Shown piece by piece: positions 24,412-33,117 of a stretch of DNA of 44,897 bases. The DNA is taken from positions 98,095-142,991 of the forward strand of contig DLCH01000074.1 of assembly GCA_002480525.1 (NCBI GenBank). Direction: 5' to 3'. This DNA comes from Gammaproteobacteria bacterium UBA7803. GTDB taxonomy: Bacteria; Pseudomonadota; Gammaproteobacteria; Pseudomonadales; Azotimanducaceae. The notes under the pieces were generated by a model, which saw only the letters and a list, made by a program, of their open reading frames with translations, did no database searches and was not told where the DNA came from. Position 1 is the stretch's first letter; each line of letters opens with the position of its first letter. The position numbers and the translations under genes are program-made.

Positions 24412-24448
24412 GTTCGGATGGCTGTTCGGAGGGCCGTCCGAATGTCAA
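24412..24448 (-). promoter_or_regulatory. operator-like dyad and -35 element before the SDR operon
   Basis: TTCGGA-GGGCCG-TCCGAA (24425-24442) is a 6-bp inverted repeat, and another TTCGGA lies at 24412-24417. On the minus strand a perfect TTGACA -35 (24448-24443) touches the dyad. The -10 is poor, as expected for a controlled promoter. A TetR-type repressor would fit, but no regulator gene is adjacent. Confidence 0.5.
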
Positions 24449-24639
24449 CAAATTGTGAAGTCAAACCAGGCAGTCTACGATGCGTCGAGGCAAACGCAAG
24501 GCCCGCCGAGGCCTGCCGCCGCCCCCCGGCCGGGGGCGATGCCGCCGGGCTACCGTTCGCAACGTGATGCAGTAATCGCTTTGCCGATGATGTCCAACCT
24601 TCTGCCGGCGGCTGTGCGTTTCTTGCCTAAGCTGTCGGT

Positions 24640-24924
24640 ATGCAGAACTTGTGGATCCAGGAGACCGGGACTCCAGTGAACGACCGGAGCGACTACGAAG
24701 CGCACCTCAATCGCTCGCTCGACGACGTGATCGCGTTGCTCGAGCGGGAGATTCGCCGGCTCAAGGAGTCGCTGGAGACCTATCGCCTGTCCAATCATCC
24801 GGAGCGCCAGGACATCATCCGCTGGCACGTGCGCACCCTCGACGAACGCCAGGACGCCCTCGAGCAGCTCCGCCGCATGCTGACGGCCCGGGAAGGCCAG
24901 GACGGCGAGCAGACCCGTCACTGA
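24640..24924 (+). CDS. small coiled-coil protein, unknown
   Basis: A 94-residue, highly charged protein. From about residue 20 to 85 it is predicted by eye to be two long helices (L-D-D-V-I-A-L-L-E-R-E-I-R-R-L-K-E-S-L and L-D-E-R-Q-D-A-L-E-Q-L-R-R-M-L) joined by a turn at H-P-E-R-Q. I do not recognise a family. The start is uncertain: ATG at 24640 is first, while GTG at 24676 has a GGAG about 12 nt upstream. The gene lies alone, divergent from the SDR operon and 15 nt from the end of the ATP-grasp gene. Confidence 0.6.
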   Translation: MQNLWIQETGTPVNDRSDYEAHLNRSLDDVIALLEREIRRLKESLETYRLSNHPERQDIIRWHVRTLDERQDALEQLRRMLTAREGQDGEQTRH

Positions 24925-24939
24925 CCCCCAGGCGCCGCC

Positions 24940-25797
24940 TCAGCCGCGCTGCGCCCGCCAGGCGATGACCGCCTCCGCCACCGACCGCTCCGGCGATCCG
25001 CCGTACAGCGATTCGAGCGTCGCCAGTCCGCCCGGGTTGGCGAGATTCACCTCCATCAGATAGCCGGCCACCGTGTCGATCGCGGCGAACCCCACGCCGC
25101 GCCGGGCCAGATCCTCGGTCAGCGACGTCACCAGCGAATCCGCCGCGACGTCGGGGGCGCCTGCCTCGGCGACGCCGCCCGCGGCCAGGTTGGCGAGCCC
25201 GTGGGGCCCCGGGCGGCGGCGGTAGCTGCCGATGCGGCGTCCGCCGGCCACCAGGGTCCGGATCTCGCCCTGGGCCGCCTCGGGCAGGTATCGCTGCAGC
25301 AGCGCGTAGCGGCCGTCCCGGGTCGCGGCGGCCAGGGCGCGGCGCCCGTCCCCGTCGTCGCGAATCCGTCGCACGTCACGGCCGAAGCTGCCGGCCGTCG
25401 GTTTGACGACCCAGTCGCCGCCGGCGGCGAGGCGCGAGGCGAGGTAGGCGGCGTCGCCGCTGGCGTGGGTCTCGGGCATCAGCGACCACCAGGGGTACTT
25501 GGCGTGCCAGTAGGTGAAGGCGTCGGCGCTCACCACCAGCCGCTCCCCGGGCAGCTCCCGCAGGAGCTGCATGCGGTCGAGAAACGACGCCGCGGCGCCC
25601 AGCCCGAGCGGCCAGATCAGGTCGTAGCCGGCGGGATCGTGGTCGCCGAGGCGCACGCCGGCGGGGGTCAGGCGCAGATCCGTCCAGGGGAGGCGCGCGG
25701 CGTCCCAGCCGGCCCCCTCGAATGCCGCGGGCAGGCGCAGATGGTTGTCGTGCCGCGACAGGCGCGTGTCGCCGAGCAGAAAGGCGATCCGGGGCAT
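24940..25797 (-). CDS. ATP-grasp enzyme, glutathione synthetase-like
   Basis: A 285-residue ATP-grasp protein. I-A-F-L-L-G-D at the N-terminus, D-L-I-W-P-L near residue 60, D-W-V-V-K-P-T-A-G-S-F-G-R-D-V near 150 and the metal-binding M-E-V-N-L-A-N-P-G-G-L-A-T-L near the end match the GshB/RimK branch. It should join an acid and an amine with ATP. It is about 30 residues shorter than GshB and no gshA is nearby, so it may make another peptide or modified amino acid. The ATG at 25797 has GAGGA 9 nt upstream and fits the family; a longer frame to 25965 is not supported. Confidence 0.82.
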   Translation of the reverse strand: MPRIAFLLGDTRLSRHDNHLRLPAAFEGAGWDAARLPWTDLRLTPAGVRLGDHDPAGYDLIWPLGLGAAASFLDRMQLLRELPGERLVVSADAFTYWHAKYPWWSLMPETHASGDAAYLASRLAAGGDWVVKPTAGSFGRDVRRIRDDGDGRRALAAATRDGRYALLQRYLPEAAQGEIRTLVAGGRRIGSYRRRPGPHGLANLAAGGVAEAGAPDVAADSLVTSLTEDLARRGVGFAAIDTVAGYLMEVNLANPGGLATLESLYGGSPERSVAEAVIAWRAQRG

Positions 25798-25960
25798 GGC
25801 TGGCGATCCTCGGGGCTGGATGCCCGCGGCGGTGTCCGCGGGTAAACTATCAAATAAATTGTCCGAATGACGCCGGAACCGGCCCCGGCTGGCCGCTGTC
25901 AGTTGAGACAGAGGCCCGGCGGCCCGGGTCTCGCCGGTCGCCGGCGCCCGGGCGCTCGTC

Positions 25961-25997
25961 TTCAATCATTGAAAATGAGCCGCCGGAGCGCCATAAA
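25961..25997 (+). promoter_or_regulatory. promoter with overlapping dyad upstream of nadA
   Basis: TTGAAA (25969-25974) and CATAAA (25992-25997) are 17 nt apart and would start transcription near 26004, about 80 nt before nadA. The dyad TTCAAT-C-ATTGAA (25961-25973) overlaps the -35. It does not match the NadR-type TGTTTA-N6-TAAACA site I recall. Repressor binding is an inference. Confidence 0.5.
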
Positions 25998-26083
25998 GAG
26001 CGGTTACCGGTTGCGGCGCGTCCTGTTGTTCCGGGACGCCCGGGGCTCAAGCCTGCCGCCGCCATTCGAGGATTGTTCCGACT

Positions 26084-27133
26084 ATGAACGCACCGAGCAA
26101 GATCGCCGACCACACGCTGCCGCCGGAGCGCATTCCGCTCTACGAGCCGGAGCATCTCGACCCGATGGAGAAGGTCGCCCTGCGGCGCCGGGTCAAGGAG
26201 CTGCTGGCGGAGCGCGGCGCCGTGCTGGTGGCGCACTACTACGTCGATGCGGACGTGCAGGATCTGGCCGAGGAGACCGGCGGCTACGTGGCCGACTCGC
26301 TGGAGATGGCCCGGTTCGGCAAGAACCACGAAGCCGGCACGCTGGTGGTGGCCGGGGTGCGCTTCATGGGCGAGACGGCGAAGATCCTGTCGCCGGAAAA
26401 ACGCGTGATCATGCCCACCCTCGAGGCCGAGTGCTCACTCGACCTCGGCTGTCCGCCGGACGAGTTCGAGGCGTTCTGCAGGGAGTACCCCGATCGCAAG
26501 GTGGTGGTCTACGCCAACACCTCGGCCCGGGTGAAGGCCCTGTCGGACTGGGTGGTGACCAGCAGCGTGGCGCTGCCCATCGTCGAGCGCCTGCACGATC
26601 AGGGCGAGAAGATCATCTGGGCGCCGGACAAGCATCTCGGCCACTGGATCCAGACCCAGACCGGCGCGGACATGCTGCTGTGGAACGGCGCCTGCGTGGT
26701 CCACGAGGAGTTCAAGTCCAAGGCCCTGTTCGACCTGAAGGCGGTCTACCCCGACGCGGGCGTGCTGGTGCACCCGGAGTCGCCGGCGGCGGTGATCGAG
26801 ATCGCCGACGCGGTGGGTTCCACCAGCCAGATCATCAGGGCCGCCGGCGAGCTGCCCAACAAGACCTTCATCGTCGCCACAGACCGGGGCATCTTCCACA
26901 AGCTGCGCCAGCGCAACCCGGAGAAGCGCTTCATCGAGGCGCCCACGGCCGGGGAGGGCGCCACCTGCCGGAGCTGCGCCCACTGCCCGTGGATGGCCAT
27001 GAACGAGCTCAAGCAGCTCGTGGCCTGCCTGGAGAGCGACGCGGCGATGGCCGCCAACGAGATCCACGTCGACCCGGAGATCGGCCGCCAGGCCATGATC
27101 CCGCTGCAGCGGATGCTCGACTTCAAACCCTGA
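26084..27133 (+). CDS. nadA: quinolinate synthase NadA
   Basis: A 349-residue quinolinate synthase. It condenses iminoaspartate with dihydroxyacetone phosphate to form quinolinate for NAD synthesis. The three pseudo-repeats are visible (A-H-Y-Y-V-D-A, V-V-Y-A-N-T-S-A-R-V-K-A and the P-E-S-P region). The cysteines that bind the [4Fe-4S] cluster are in E-C-S-L-D-L-G-C, N-G-A-C-V-V-H and C-R-S-C-A-H-C-P-W-M. The ATG at 26084 follows GAGGA at a loose 11-nt spacing. The gene begins the conserved block with the M48 protease, tusA-like, perM and dapA. No nadB or nadC is in the window. Confidence 0.95.
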   Translation: MNAPSKIADHTLPPERIPLYEPEHLDPMEKVALRRRVKELLAERGAVLVAHYYVDADVQDLAEETGGYVADSLEMARFGKNHEAGTLVVAGVRFMGETAKILSPEKRVIMPTLEAECSLDLGCPPDEFEAFCREYPDRKVVVYANTSARVKALSDWVVTSSVALPIVERLHDQGEKIIWAPDKHLGHWIQTQTGADMLLWNGACVVHEEFKSKALFDLKAVYPDAGVLVHPESPAAVIEIADAVGSTSQIIRAAGELPNKTFIVATDRGIFHKLRQRNPEKRFIEAPTAGEGATCRSCAHCPWMAMNELKQLVACLESDAAMAANEIHVDPEIGRQAMIPLQRMLDFKP

Positions 27134-27142
27134 CCCGCGTCC

Positions 27143-27250
27143 GTGGGAGCGGCCTCCCGGCCGCGATCCGCCGGCCCCACGACCGTCCGGTGCGGGGCCT
27201 GGGATTGGGGGTCGGGAGCTTGGCGATCGCGGCCGGGAGGCCGCTCCCAC
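27143..27250. repeat. inverted pair of REP-like palindromes (BIME) after nadA
   Basis: Two copies of the GTGGGAGCGGCCTCCCGG...CCGCGA palindrome face each other, at 27143-27166 and 27227-27250, in the 121-nt gap between the convergent nadA and M48 genes. They are the same family as the array at 19636-19987. The head-to-head pair fits a BIME that may end transcription from both sides. Confidence 0.85.
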
Positions 27251-27254
27251 GGGG

Positions 27255-28739
27255 TCAGGAACGCGCCACGCGCAGCGCGGTGCGGAAGTCGTGGATGCGC
27301 TGGTCGAGCCGTGCGAGGAGCTGGCGGTCGTTGCCGTCGGCCAGACGCCGGGCGTATTCCAGGTGGGCGATGGCCTTCTGGTAGGCGCCATGCAGCGCGA
27401 AGTACTCGGCGCGGGCGCGGTGGACGCCGATGATGTTGCCCGCCTGGCCCGACACCTCGGCCAGCTCGTACCAGACGTCGACGTCGTCCTTGCGCAGCCG
27501 GCTCTGGCGCGCCAGCACCTCCTCGGCCTTGCGGTACTGTTCCTGGCGGACCAGCGCCTCGACGTAGAGCATCGACAGCGGGGCGTTGTCGGGATTGATG
27601 TTCAGGTTCCCGGCCAGCAGGCTTTCCGCCTGGTCGAGCTTGCCGGCCTCGATGAGCAGCTCCGCGTAGGCGGCCACGTACAGGATGCTGCGCGGATCGG
27701 CGGTGAACAGCTCGTCGCCCAGAGCGATGGCCTGCTGGTGCTGGCCGGCGCGGGACAGGGCCAGGGCGAGACCGTAGCGGGCCGGCGCGGAATCGGGATG
27801 ATCACGCACCTCCTTCTCGAAGCGTTTCACCGCGGCCTGGGGCGTGTCGGCGTAGTGGACCGCCGCCCGGGCGCGCATCAGCGCGTAGTCCAGTGAATCC
27901 TCGTAATCCCGGGACGGGAAGTCCTGGACCTGCTGGCGGGCGTCGGCGATGCGCGATTCCGACAGCGGGTGGGTGAGCAGGAACTCCGGCGGCCGGCGGG
28001 TGAACCGGTAGGCCTGCTGCATGCGCTCGAACATGCGGGACATGCCGGCCGGGTCCAGGCCGGCGCGCGCCATGGTGTTCAGGCCGATGCGGTCGGCTTC
28101 CTGCTCACGGGTGCGGCTGTAGCGGAGCTGGTTCTGCTGGGAGGCGGCCTGGGCGGCGGAGATCGCCGCGATGCCGGCGTCGCCGCCGCCGACGGCGCCC
28201 ACCATGATGGCGGCGATCAGCGAGGCGAGCGTGGGCAGGGCGTTGGCGCGCTGCTCCTCGATGCCCCGGGCGAAGTGGCGCTGGCTGAGGTGAGCCAGCT
28301 CGTGGGCCACCACCGAGGAGTACTCGTGGACGTCCTCCGCCGCCAGCAGCAGCCCCAGGTTGATCCCCACCACGCCGCCGGGCGCCGCGAAGGCGTTGAT
28401 CTGCTCGTTGTCGATCACCACCACCTGCATCAGCGAGTCGTGGTACTGGGAATGCTGGGCCAGGTCGGAGATGTGGCGTTCGACCCAGTATTTGAGAATG
28501 GGGTCGTTCACCGTCGGCAGGGCGGAGTGAAGCTGCTTGAGGAACTGCCCGCCGATCTGGCGCTCCATTTCCGGCGAGATCAGGCTCGAAGACGCGTCGC
28601 CGAGCACCGGCAGGTCCCGGGCGCTGACGTCGGCCCGCAGGGCTGCTGGGCAGGCGCCCAGCAGCAGGCACAGGGCGACCGCGGCACGTCTGCGCGCCCG
28701 GCGCCCGGTGGGTTCGGAAGGCCTGGACATGGGTGTCAT
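27255..28739 (-). CDS. M48-family zinc metalloprotease, BepA-like, with TPR region
   Basis: A 494-residue protein. A signal sequence ends near A-L-R-A-D-V (a lipobox-like L-G-A-C also occurs). H146-E-L-A-H150 is the zinc motif, with the third ligand expected in E-Q-E-A-D-R-I-G. After residue 290 at least four TPR-like repeats follow. This is the layout of BepA/YfgC, the periplasmic protease and chaperone that monitors LptD and BAM assembly at the outer membrane. bamC is a few genes away. The start at 28739 is the first in a run of two ATGs (28730 also possible); no good ribosome site is seen. Confidence 0.9.
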   Translation of the reverse strand: MTPMSRPSEPTGRRARRRAAVALCLLLGACPAALRADVSARDLPVLGDASSSLISPEMERQIGGQFLKQLHSALPTVNDPILKYWVERHISDLAQHSQYHDSLMQVVVIDNEQINAFAAPGGVVGINLGLLLAAEDVHEYSSVVAHELAHLSQRHFARGIEEQRANALPTLASLIAAIMVGAVGGGDAGIAAISAAQAASQQNQLRYSRTREQEADRIGLNTMARAGLDPAGMSRMFERMQQAYRFTRRPPEFLLTHPLSESRIADARQQVQDFPSRDYEDSLDYALMRARAAVHYADTPQAAVKRFEKEVRDHPDSAPARYGLALALSRAGQHQQAIALGDELFTADPRSILYVAAYAELLIEAGKLDQAESLLAGNLNINPDNAPLSMLYVEALVRQEQYRKAEEVLARQSRLRKDDVDVWYELAEVSGQAGNIIGVHRARAEYFALHGAYQKAIAHLEYARRLADGNDRQLLARLDQRIHDFRTALRVARS

Positions 28740-28850
28740 GATACTGCATGGACGCCGGAGGAATGTGAAAAGTTCCGGGCGCTTTGCAGGCGGAAAGCGG
28801 GCCGAAAGTTCCATTGGCGCGATCGCGGCCGCGCCAGTATTCTGCCGTCC

Positions 28851-29096
28851 ATGAGCGAATCCGACTCCGAGCCGCGGCTGCTCGACGTCACCGGGCTGAA
28901 CTGCCCGATGCCGCTGCTTAAGGCGAAGAAGGCCCTGAACGAGCTGCAGCCCCGGGCGCTGCTGAAGGTGCTCGCCACCGATCCGGGCTCGGTCCGCGAC
29001 TTCGAGGTATTCTCCCGGCAGAGCGGCCACGAGCTGCTCGAGTCCGGCCGGGACGGCGACACCTACGTCTACCTGCTGCGCAAGAAGGCGGGCTGA
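28851..29096 (+). CDS. TusA-family sulfur carrier protein
   Basis: An 81-residue protein of the TusA/SirA family. G-L-N-C18-P-M-P-L-L-K-A-K-K-A-L is the conserved site whose cysteine carries persulfide sulfur. The C-terminal strand-helix part (A-T-D-P-G-S-V-R-D-F) is complete. Family members feed sulfur to tRNA thiolation, molybdenum cofactor or other pathways. The orthologue in this position in Pseudomonas (PA1006 from memory) affects molybdenum cofactor use. The ATG at 28851 diverges from the M48 gene and the stop overlaps the perM start by one base (TGATG). Confidence 0.9.
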   Translation: MSESDSEPRLLDVTGLNCPMPLLKAKKALNELQPRALLKVLATDPGSVRDFEVFSRQSGHELLESGRDGDTYVYLLRKKAG

Positions 29097-30250
29097 TGCG
29101 TTTTCTCGAGATCATCGGCGGCTGGATCAACCGCTATTTCTCCCACGAGGAAGCCATCTACCTGGTGCTCATGCTGGTGGTGGGCTTTCTGGTGCTGTTC
29201 CTGCTCGGCGGCGTGCTCGCACCGATCCTCACCGGCCTGGTGCTGGCATTCCTGCTCCAGGGCGTCGTCCGCCGGCTGATCAACTGGCACGTGCCCGAGT
29301 GGGCGGCGGTGTATCTCACCTTCACCCTGTTCGTCGGCGCCATGGCGACGTTCCTGGTGTTCGTGGTGCCGCTGGTGTGGCAGCAGCTCCGCGCCATGAT
29401 GGGGGCGCTGCCCGAGGTGATGGTGCGCATCCGCGAGATCGGCCGGGATCTGTCGGAGCGGTTCCCGGACCTGATCACCCAGCAGCAGATCGACCAGTGG
29501 ATCGCCTCGGCCACCAACGAGGTCGGCTCCCTGTCCGGCACCGCGCTTGAAACCCTGGTCGCCAACCTGCCGTCCCTGGTGGCGCTGCTGATCTACGCCA
29601 TTCTGGTGCCGATCTCGGTGTTCTTCTTCCTCAAGGACCGGGCCCGCATGACGGCCTGGTTCCTGTCCCTGCTGCCGCGCCAGCGGCCCATGCTCCGGCA
29701 GGTGGGCGACGAGATGAACACCCAGCTCGCCAACTACGTGCGCGGCAAGGCGGTGGAGATACTCATCGTCGGCAGCGTCACCTTCGTCACCTTCTCGGTG
29801 CTCGGCCTCAACTACTCCGCGCTGTTGGGGCTGATCGTCGGCCTGTCGGTGCTCATTCCGTTCATCGGCGCCGCGGTGGTGACGGTCCCCGTGGCGCTGG
29901 TCGGCATCATCCAGTTCGGCTGGTCCTGGGACCTGGCCTGGGTGCTGGCCGCCTACGGCCTGATCCAGGCCCTGGACGGCAACGTGCTGGTGCCGCTGCT
30001 GTTCTCGGAGGCCAACGACCTCCATCCCATCACCATCATCCTGGCGGTGCTGGTGTTCGGCGGGCTGTGGGGGTTCTGGGGCATCTTCTTCGCCATTCCG
30101 CTGGCGACCCTGGTGAAGGCCATCTACAACGCCTGGCCGCGGCCCTCGGACCTGCGCGCGCTCGATCTGGCCGAGTCGTCGGCCCGGGACGACGCCGGGA
30201 CGGACGGCGCCCCGCCGGCGGCCCCGCCGGCAGAGCAGCGCGGCGGGTGA
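29096..30250 (+). CDS. AI-2E/PerM-family permease
   Basis: A 384-residue inner-membrane protein with about eight hydrophobic segments and a soluble helical region near residues 95-160. The family is seen in the L-K-D-R-A-R-M-T-A-W-F-L-S-L-L-P and L-I-P-F-I-G-A-A-V-V-T-V-P segments and in Q-A-L-D-G-N-V-L-V-P-L-L-F-S near residue 295. The family includes the putative AI-2 exporter TqsA and PerM; ion or signal transport has been proposed. The start overlaps the tusA-like stop. In the conserved block it usually sits here. An Ala/Pro-rich tail ends the protein. Confidence 0.9.
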   Translation: MRFLEIIGGWINRYFSHEEAIYLVLMLVVGFLVLFLLGGVLAPILTGLVLAFLLQGVVRRLINWHVPEWAAVYLTFTLFVGAMATFLVFVVPLVWQQLRAMMGALPEVMVRIREIGRDLSERFPDLITQQQIDQWIASATNEVGSLSGTALETLVANLPSLVALLIYAILVPISVFFFLKDRARMTAWFLSLLPRQRPMLRQVGDEMNTQLANYVRGKAVEILIVGSVTFVTFSVLGLNYSALLGLIVGLSVLIPFIGAAVVTVPVALVGIIQFGWSWDLAWVLAAYGLIQALDGNVLVPLLFSEANDLHPITIILAVLVFGGLWGFWGIFFAIPLATLVKAIYNAWPRPSDLRALDLAESSARDDAGTDGAPPAAPPAEQRGG

Positions 30251-30260
30251 CCGGCCTCGG

Positions 30261-30290
30261 TTGTGGTGCGTTGCAGCGCTCAAGTAACAT
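30261..30290 (+). promoter_or_regulatory. putative dapA promoter
   Basis: TTGTGG (30261-30266) and TAACAT (30285-30290) lie 18 nt apart, 34 nt before the dapA start. The matches are moderate (three and four of six bases). A CGCTCAA / TTGAGCG inverted repeat flanks the start site region, but its purpose is unclear. Confidence 0.4.
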
Positions 30291-30323
30291 TGCGCGGTTT
30301 TTGAGCGGGGCCGCGCAGGAATC

Positions 30324-31199
30324 ATGTTGAGGGGAAGCATCGTCGCCCTGGTGACGCCCATGAAGGCGGACGGGGCCGTGGACTTCGAGGCCCTCGAATC
30401 CCTGATCGAGTGGCACGTCGCCGAAGGCACCCACGGCATCGTACCGATGGGCACCACGGGCGAGTCCGCCACCCTGGACACCCCGGAGCACATCGTCGTC
30501 ATCCGCCGCACCATCGAGGTGGTGGACGGCCGGATTCCGGTGATCGCCGGCACCGGCTCCAACTCCACCGCGGAGTCCATCCACCAGACCCAGGAAGCGG
30601 AGCGGCTCGGCGCCGACGCCTGCCTGCTGGTGACGCCGTACTACAACCGTCCCACCCAGGAAGGGCTGTACCGGCACTACGAGGCCATCGCGGAGGTCAC
30701 GGACATTCCGCTGGTGCTGTACAACGTGCCGCCGCGGACGGCCTGCGACATGAAGCCCGAGACGGTCGCCCGGCTGGCCGAGATCGAGACGATCGTCGGC
30801 ATCAAGGAAGCCTGCGGCGACCCCGAGCGCGTGGCCGCGATCCGCGCCCTGGTGCCCGACGACTTCATCGTGCTGTCCGGCGAAGACGCCCAGACCCTGC
30901 GGATGATGGAACTCGGCGCCGTGGGCACGATCTCGGTGACGGCCAACGTCATGCCCCGGCTCATGTCCGAATTCTGCGAGGCGTTCCTGGCGGGCGACGT
31001 GGAGCGCGCCCGGGAGATCGACACGCTGCTGCAGCCGCTGCACCGCATGCTGTTCGTCGAGTCGAGCCCGACGCCGACCAAATGGGCCCTCTACGAGATG
31101 GGCAGAATAGACCGGGGCATCCGACTGCCGCTCATCGAGCTGTCCGGACCCCACCGGGAGCCGCTGCGGCAGCTCCTGAAAGAACTTGGAGCGCTGTAG
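30324..31199 (+). CDS. dapA: 4-hydroxy-tetrahydrodipicolinate synthase DapA
   Basis: A 291-residue aldolase-family enzyme that condenses pyruvate and aspartate semialdehyde in lysine and meso-diaminopimelate synthesis. M-G-T-T-G-E-S-A-T-L near residue 42 binds the pyruvate carboxylate. L-Y-N-V-P-P-R-T holds the catalytic tyrosine, and Lys161 in I-V-G-I-K-E-A is the Schiff-base lysine, at the same number as in E. coli. The start is the ATG at 30324. bamC follows after 4 nt, as in most gammaproteobacteria, which makes one operon of dapA, bamC and the MBL-fold gene. Confidence 0.96.
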   Translation: MLRGSIVALVTPMKADGAVDFEALESLIEWHVAEGTHGIVPMGTTGESATLDTPEHIVVIRRTIEVVDGRIPVIAGTGSNSTAESIHQTQEAERLGADACLLVTPYYNRPTQEGLYRHYEAIAEVTDIPLVLYNVPPRTACDMKPETVARLAEIETIVGIKEACGDPERVAAIRALVPDDFIVLSGEDAQTLRMMELGAVGTISVTANVMPRLMSEFCEAFLAGDVERAREIDTLLQPLHRMLFVESSPTPTKWALYEMGRIDRGIRLPLIELSGPHREPLRQLLKELGAL

Positions 31200-31203
31200 T
31201 CCC

Positions 31204-32319
31204 ATGGGTGCGCATTGGATCCTTCGAGCCGTGCCGGTGCTGTTGCTGGCGGGCTGTTCCTGGATGTCCGACGACAAGGGCGTGTTCGTCGACAAGTCTG
31301 ACGACTACCTGCAGGCGGAGGAGAATCAGCCGCTGGAGATTCCGCCCGGGCTGGACACCGAGCGGGTGCAGGATCCGTTTCCGATCCCGGACATCACCGA
31401 CCGGCTGCGTCCCGAGTACTACCCCAAGCGGCCGCCGCGCCCCGACGCCATCTACGCCAACGACAACCGTGACGAGGTGCGGATCCAGCGGCTCGGCGAA
31501 CGGCGCTGGCTGGTGATTCCCGAGGCGCCCACCACGGTGTGGCCGAAGGTGAAGCAGTTCCTCGCCGAGAACGGCGTCGGCATCGTCCGCGACGAGCCGT
31601 CCGTGGGCCGCCTCGACACCGAGTGGATGATCGTGGCCGAGGACGGCAGCTACCGCGACGTGGTCCGCCAGGTGATCCGCGACGGCAAGATCGGCGCCGA
31701 GCTCGAGGGCGGGCGCGACCGGCTGCGCATCAAGGTGGAACCCGGCCTGCGCGAGCGCACGGCGGAGGTCCACGTGCGGCACGAGAACCCCGAGTTCACC
31801 ACGCCCGGGCTGGAAGACCTGGTGGAACTGCGGTCCACGCCGTCCCACGTGGGCGCCATCGAGCAGGAGGTGCTCACCGAGCTCGGCGCCTACATCGCCG
31901 CCCGGGTGGCGGAACAGACGGTGTCCATGGTGGCCCAGGACATCGGCTCCGGCGTGAAATCCTACGTGGACATCGATCCCGGCGGCGACCCGGTGCTGCG
32001 CCTGCTGCTCGACCGCGAGCGCGCCTGGGCCACGGTGGGGCAGTCCCTGTCCCGGGCGAACATCGACATCGAGTCGGCGGACGAGGCAGCCGGCGTCTAC
32101 CGGATCCGCATTCCCGAGGATCTGGACGTCGAGTCCGAGGGGCCGGGATTCTTCGGGCGCCTGTTCTCCTTCGGTGATGCCGGCGAGCGCGACCTGCAGC
32201 TCCGCATGAGCGCCTCCTCGGACGGCTTCGTGCTGTCGGCTCTGGACGCCGAAGGCGGCGACCTCGATCGCGAGTTCGCCCAGCGGGTGCTGGTACTGGT
32301 GCGCGAGTACGCCAGTTGA
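31204..32319 (+). CDS. bamC: outer-membrane assembly lipoprotein BamC
   Basis: A 371-residue lipoprotein. The signal ends with L-L-L-A-G-C, so Cys18 is lipidated. The unstructured N-terminal lasso (Y-L-Q-A-E-E-N-Q-P-L-E-I-P-P-G-L) that binds BamD is followed by two helix-grip domains (about 80-195 and 260-371). BamC is an accessory part of the BAM complex that inserts beta-barrel proteins. The ATG at 31204 is chosen over a start at 31186, which lies inside dapA. The stop overlaps the next gene by 4 nt (TTGA). The pairing with dapA is the classical order. Confidence 0.93.
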   Translation: MGAHWILRAVPVLLLAGCSWMSDDKGVFVDKSDDYLQAEENQPLEIPPGLDTERVQDPFPIPDITDRLRPEYYPKRPPRPDAIYANDNRDEVRIQRLGERRWLVIPEAPTTVWPKVKQFLAENGVGIVRDEPSVGRLDTEWMIVAEDGSYRDVVRQVIRDGKIGAELEGGRDRLRIKVEPGLRERTAEVHVRHENPEFTTPGLEDLVELRSTPSHVGAIEQEVLTELGAYIAARVAEQTVSMVAQDIGSGVKSYVDIDPGGDPVLRLLLDRERAWATVGQSLSRANIDIESADEAAGVYRIRIPEDLDVESEGPGFFGRLFSFGDAGERDLQLRMSASSDGFVLSALDAEGGDLDREFAQRVLVLVREYAS

Positions 32320-33098
32320 CGGCGCTTGCCTCCCTCGGCAGCGGCAGCCGCGGCAACGGCACCGTGGTCGACATCGGCGGCGAGCTCATCCTGGTGGACT
32401 GCGGGTTCACTCTCAAACAGACCGAACGCCGGCTGGCGCGCCTCGACGTGCGCCCCGGCGACCTGACCGCGGTCCTCGTCACCCACGAGCACAGCGACCA
32501 CATCGGCGGCGTGGCCGCTCTGGCCCACAAGTACGCGGTGCCGGTCTACGCCTCGTTCGGCACGATGCGCGGCGCCCGCGGCGCGCTGCGCGGCAACGTC
32601 ATCGACAGCCACGCGCCGTTCCACGTCGGCGCGGTGACGGTGAACCCGGTGATCGTGCCCCACGACGCCCGCGAGCCCACCCAGTTCTGCTTCGAGCACG
32701 ACGGCATCAAGGTGGGCGTGGTGTCCGACCTCGGCCACGTGACCCCCTTCGTCTGCGAGCAGTTCGGCGGCTGCGACGCGCTGCTGATGGAGAGCAATCA
32801 CGACGTGCCGATGCTGCTCGGCGGCCGTTACCCGGAATCCGTGAAGCGCCGCATCTCCGGCAACCTGGGCCATCTGTCCAACGAGCAGGCGGCCGGCCTG
32901 CTGGACGCCGTCGCCCACGACTCGCTGCAGGTGGTGGTCGGCCACGTCAGCGAGCAGAACAACCACCCGGATCTTCTGGAAGCGGCCTTCGAGCCGCTGC
33001 GCGCGCGGGTGGAGACCCTGGCGTTCGCCACCCAGGACGATGGCGCGGACTGGCTGGAGGTCGCGCCGGCCCTGGCCAGCCGCCGGCTCGCCCGCTGA
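32316..33098 (+). CDS. MBL-fold metallo-hydrolase (YycJ/WalJ-like)
   Basis: A 260-residue metallo-beta-lactamase-fold protein starting at a TTG that overlaps the bamC stop by 4 nt. S-L-G-S-G-S-R-G-N at the N-terminus and T-H-E-H-S-D-H-I-G-G near residue 61 are diagnostic of the group; later ligands are in V-S-D-L-G-H-V-T and V-G-H-V-S. Family members cleave phosphodiesters in nucleic acids or related substrates. In Pseudomonas a similar gene lies between bamC and purC. Here purC is absent and the gene converges on a MarR regulator 19 nt away. Confidence 0.9.
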   Translation: MTALASLGSGSRGNGTVVDIGGELILVDCGFTLKQTERRLARLDVRPGDLTAVLVTHEHSDHIGGVAALAHKYAVPVYASFGTMRGARGALRGNVIDSHAPFHVGAVTVNPVIVPHDAREPTQFCFEHDGIKVGVVSDLGHVTPFVCEQFGGCDALLMESNHDVPMLLGGRYPESVKRRISGNLGHLSNEQAAGLLDAVAHDSLQVVVGHVSEQNNHPDLLEAAFEPLRARVETLAFATQDDGADWLEVAPALASRRLAR

Positions 33099-33117
33099 AT
33101 CGGCGTCTGCGGCCGGG

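Noticed and set aside
24523..24536. CCCCCGGCCGGGGG palindrome
   Set aside because: It could be a hairpin, but it stands in a divergent region without gene ends and has no T-run, so I do not call it a terminator.
29069..30580. Long minus-strand open frame (503 residues) opposite perM
   Set aside because: His/Gln/Arg-rich shadow of the PerM-family gene, no recognisable domain.
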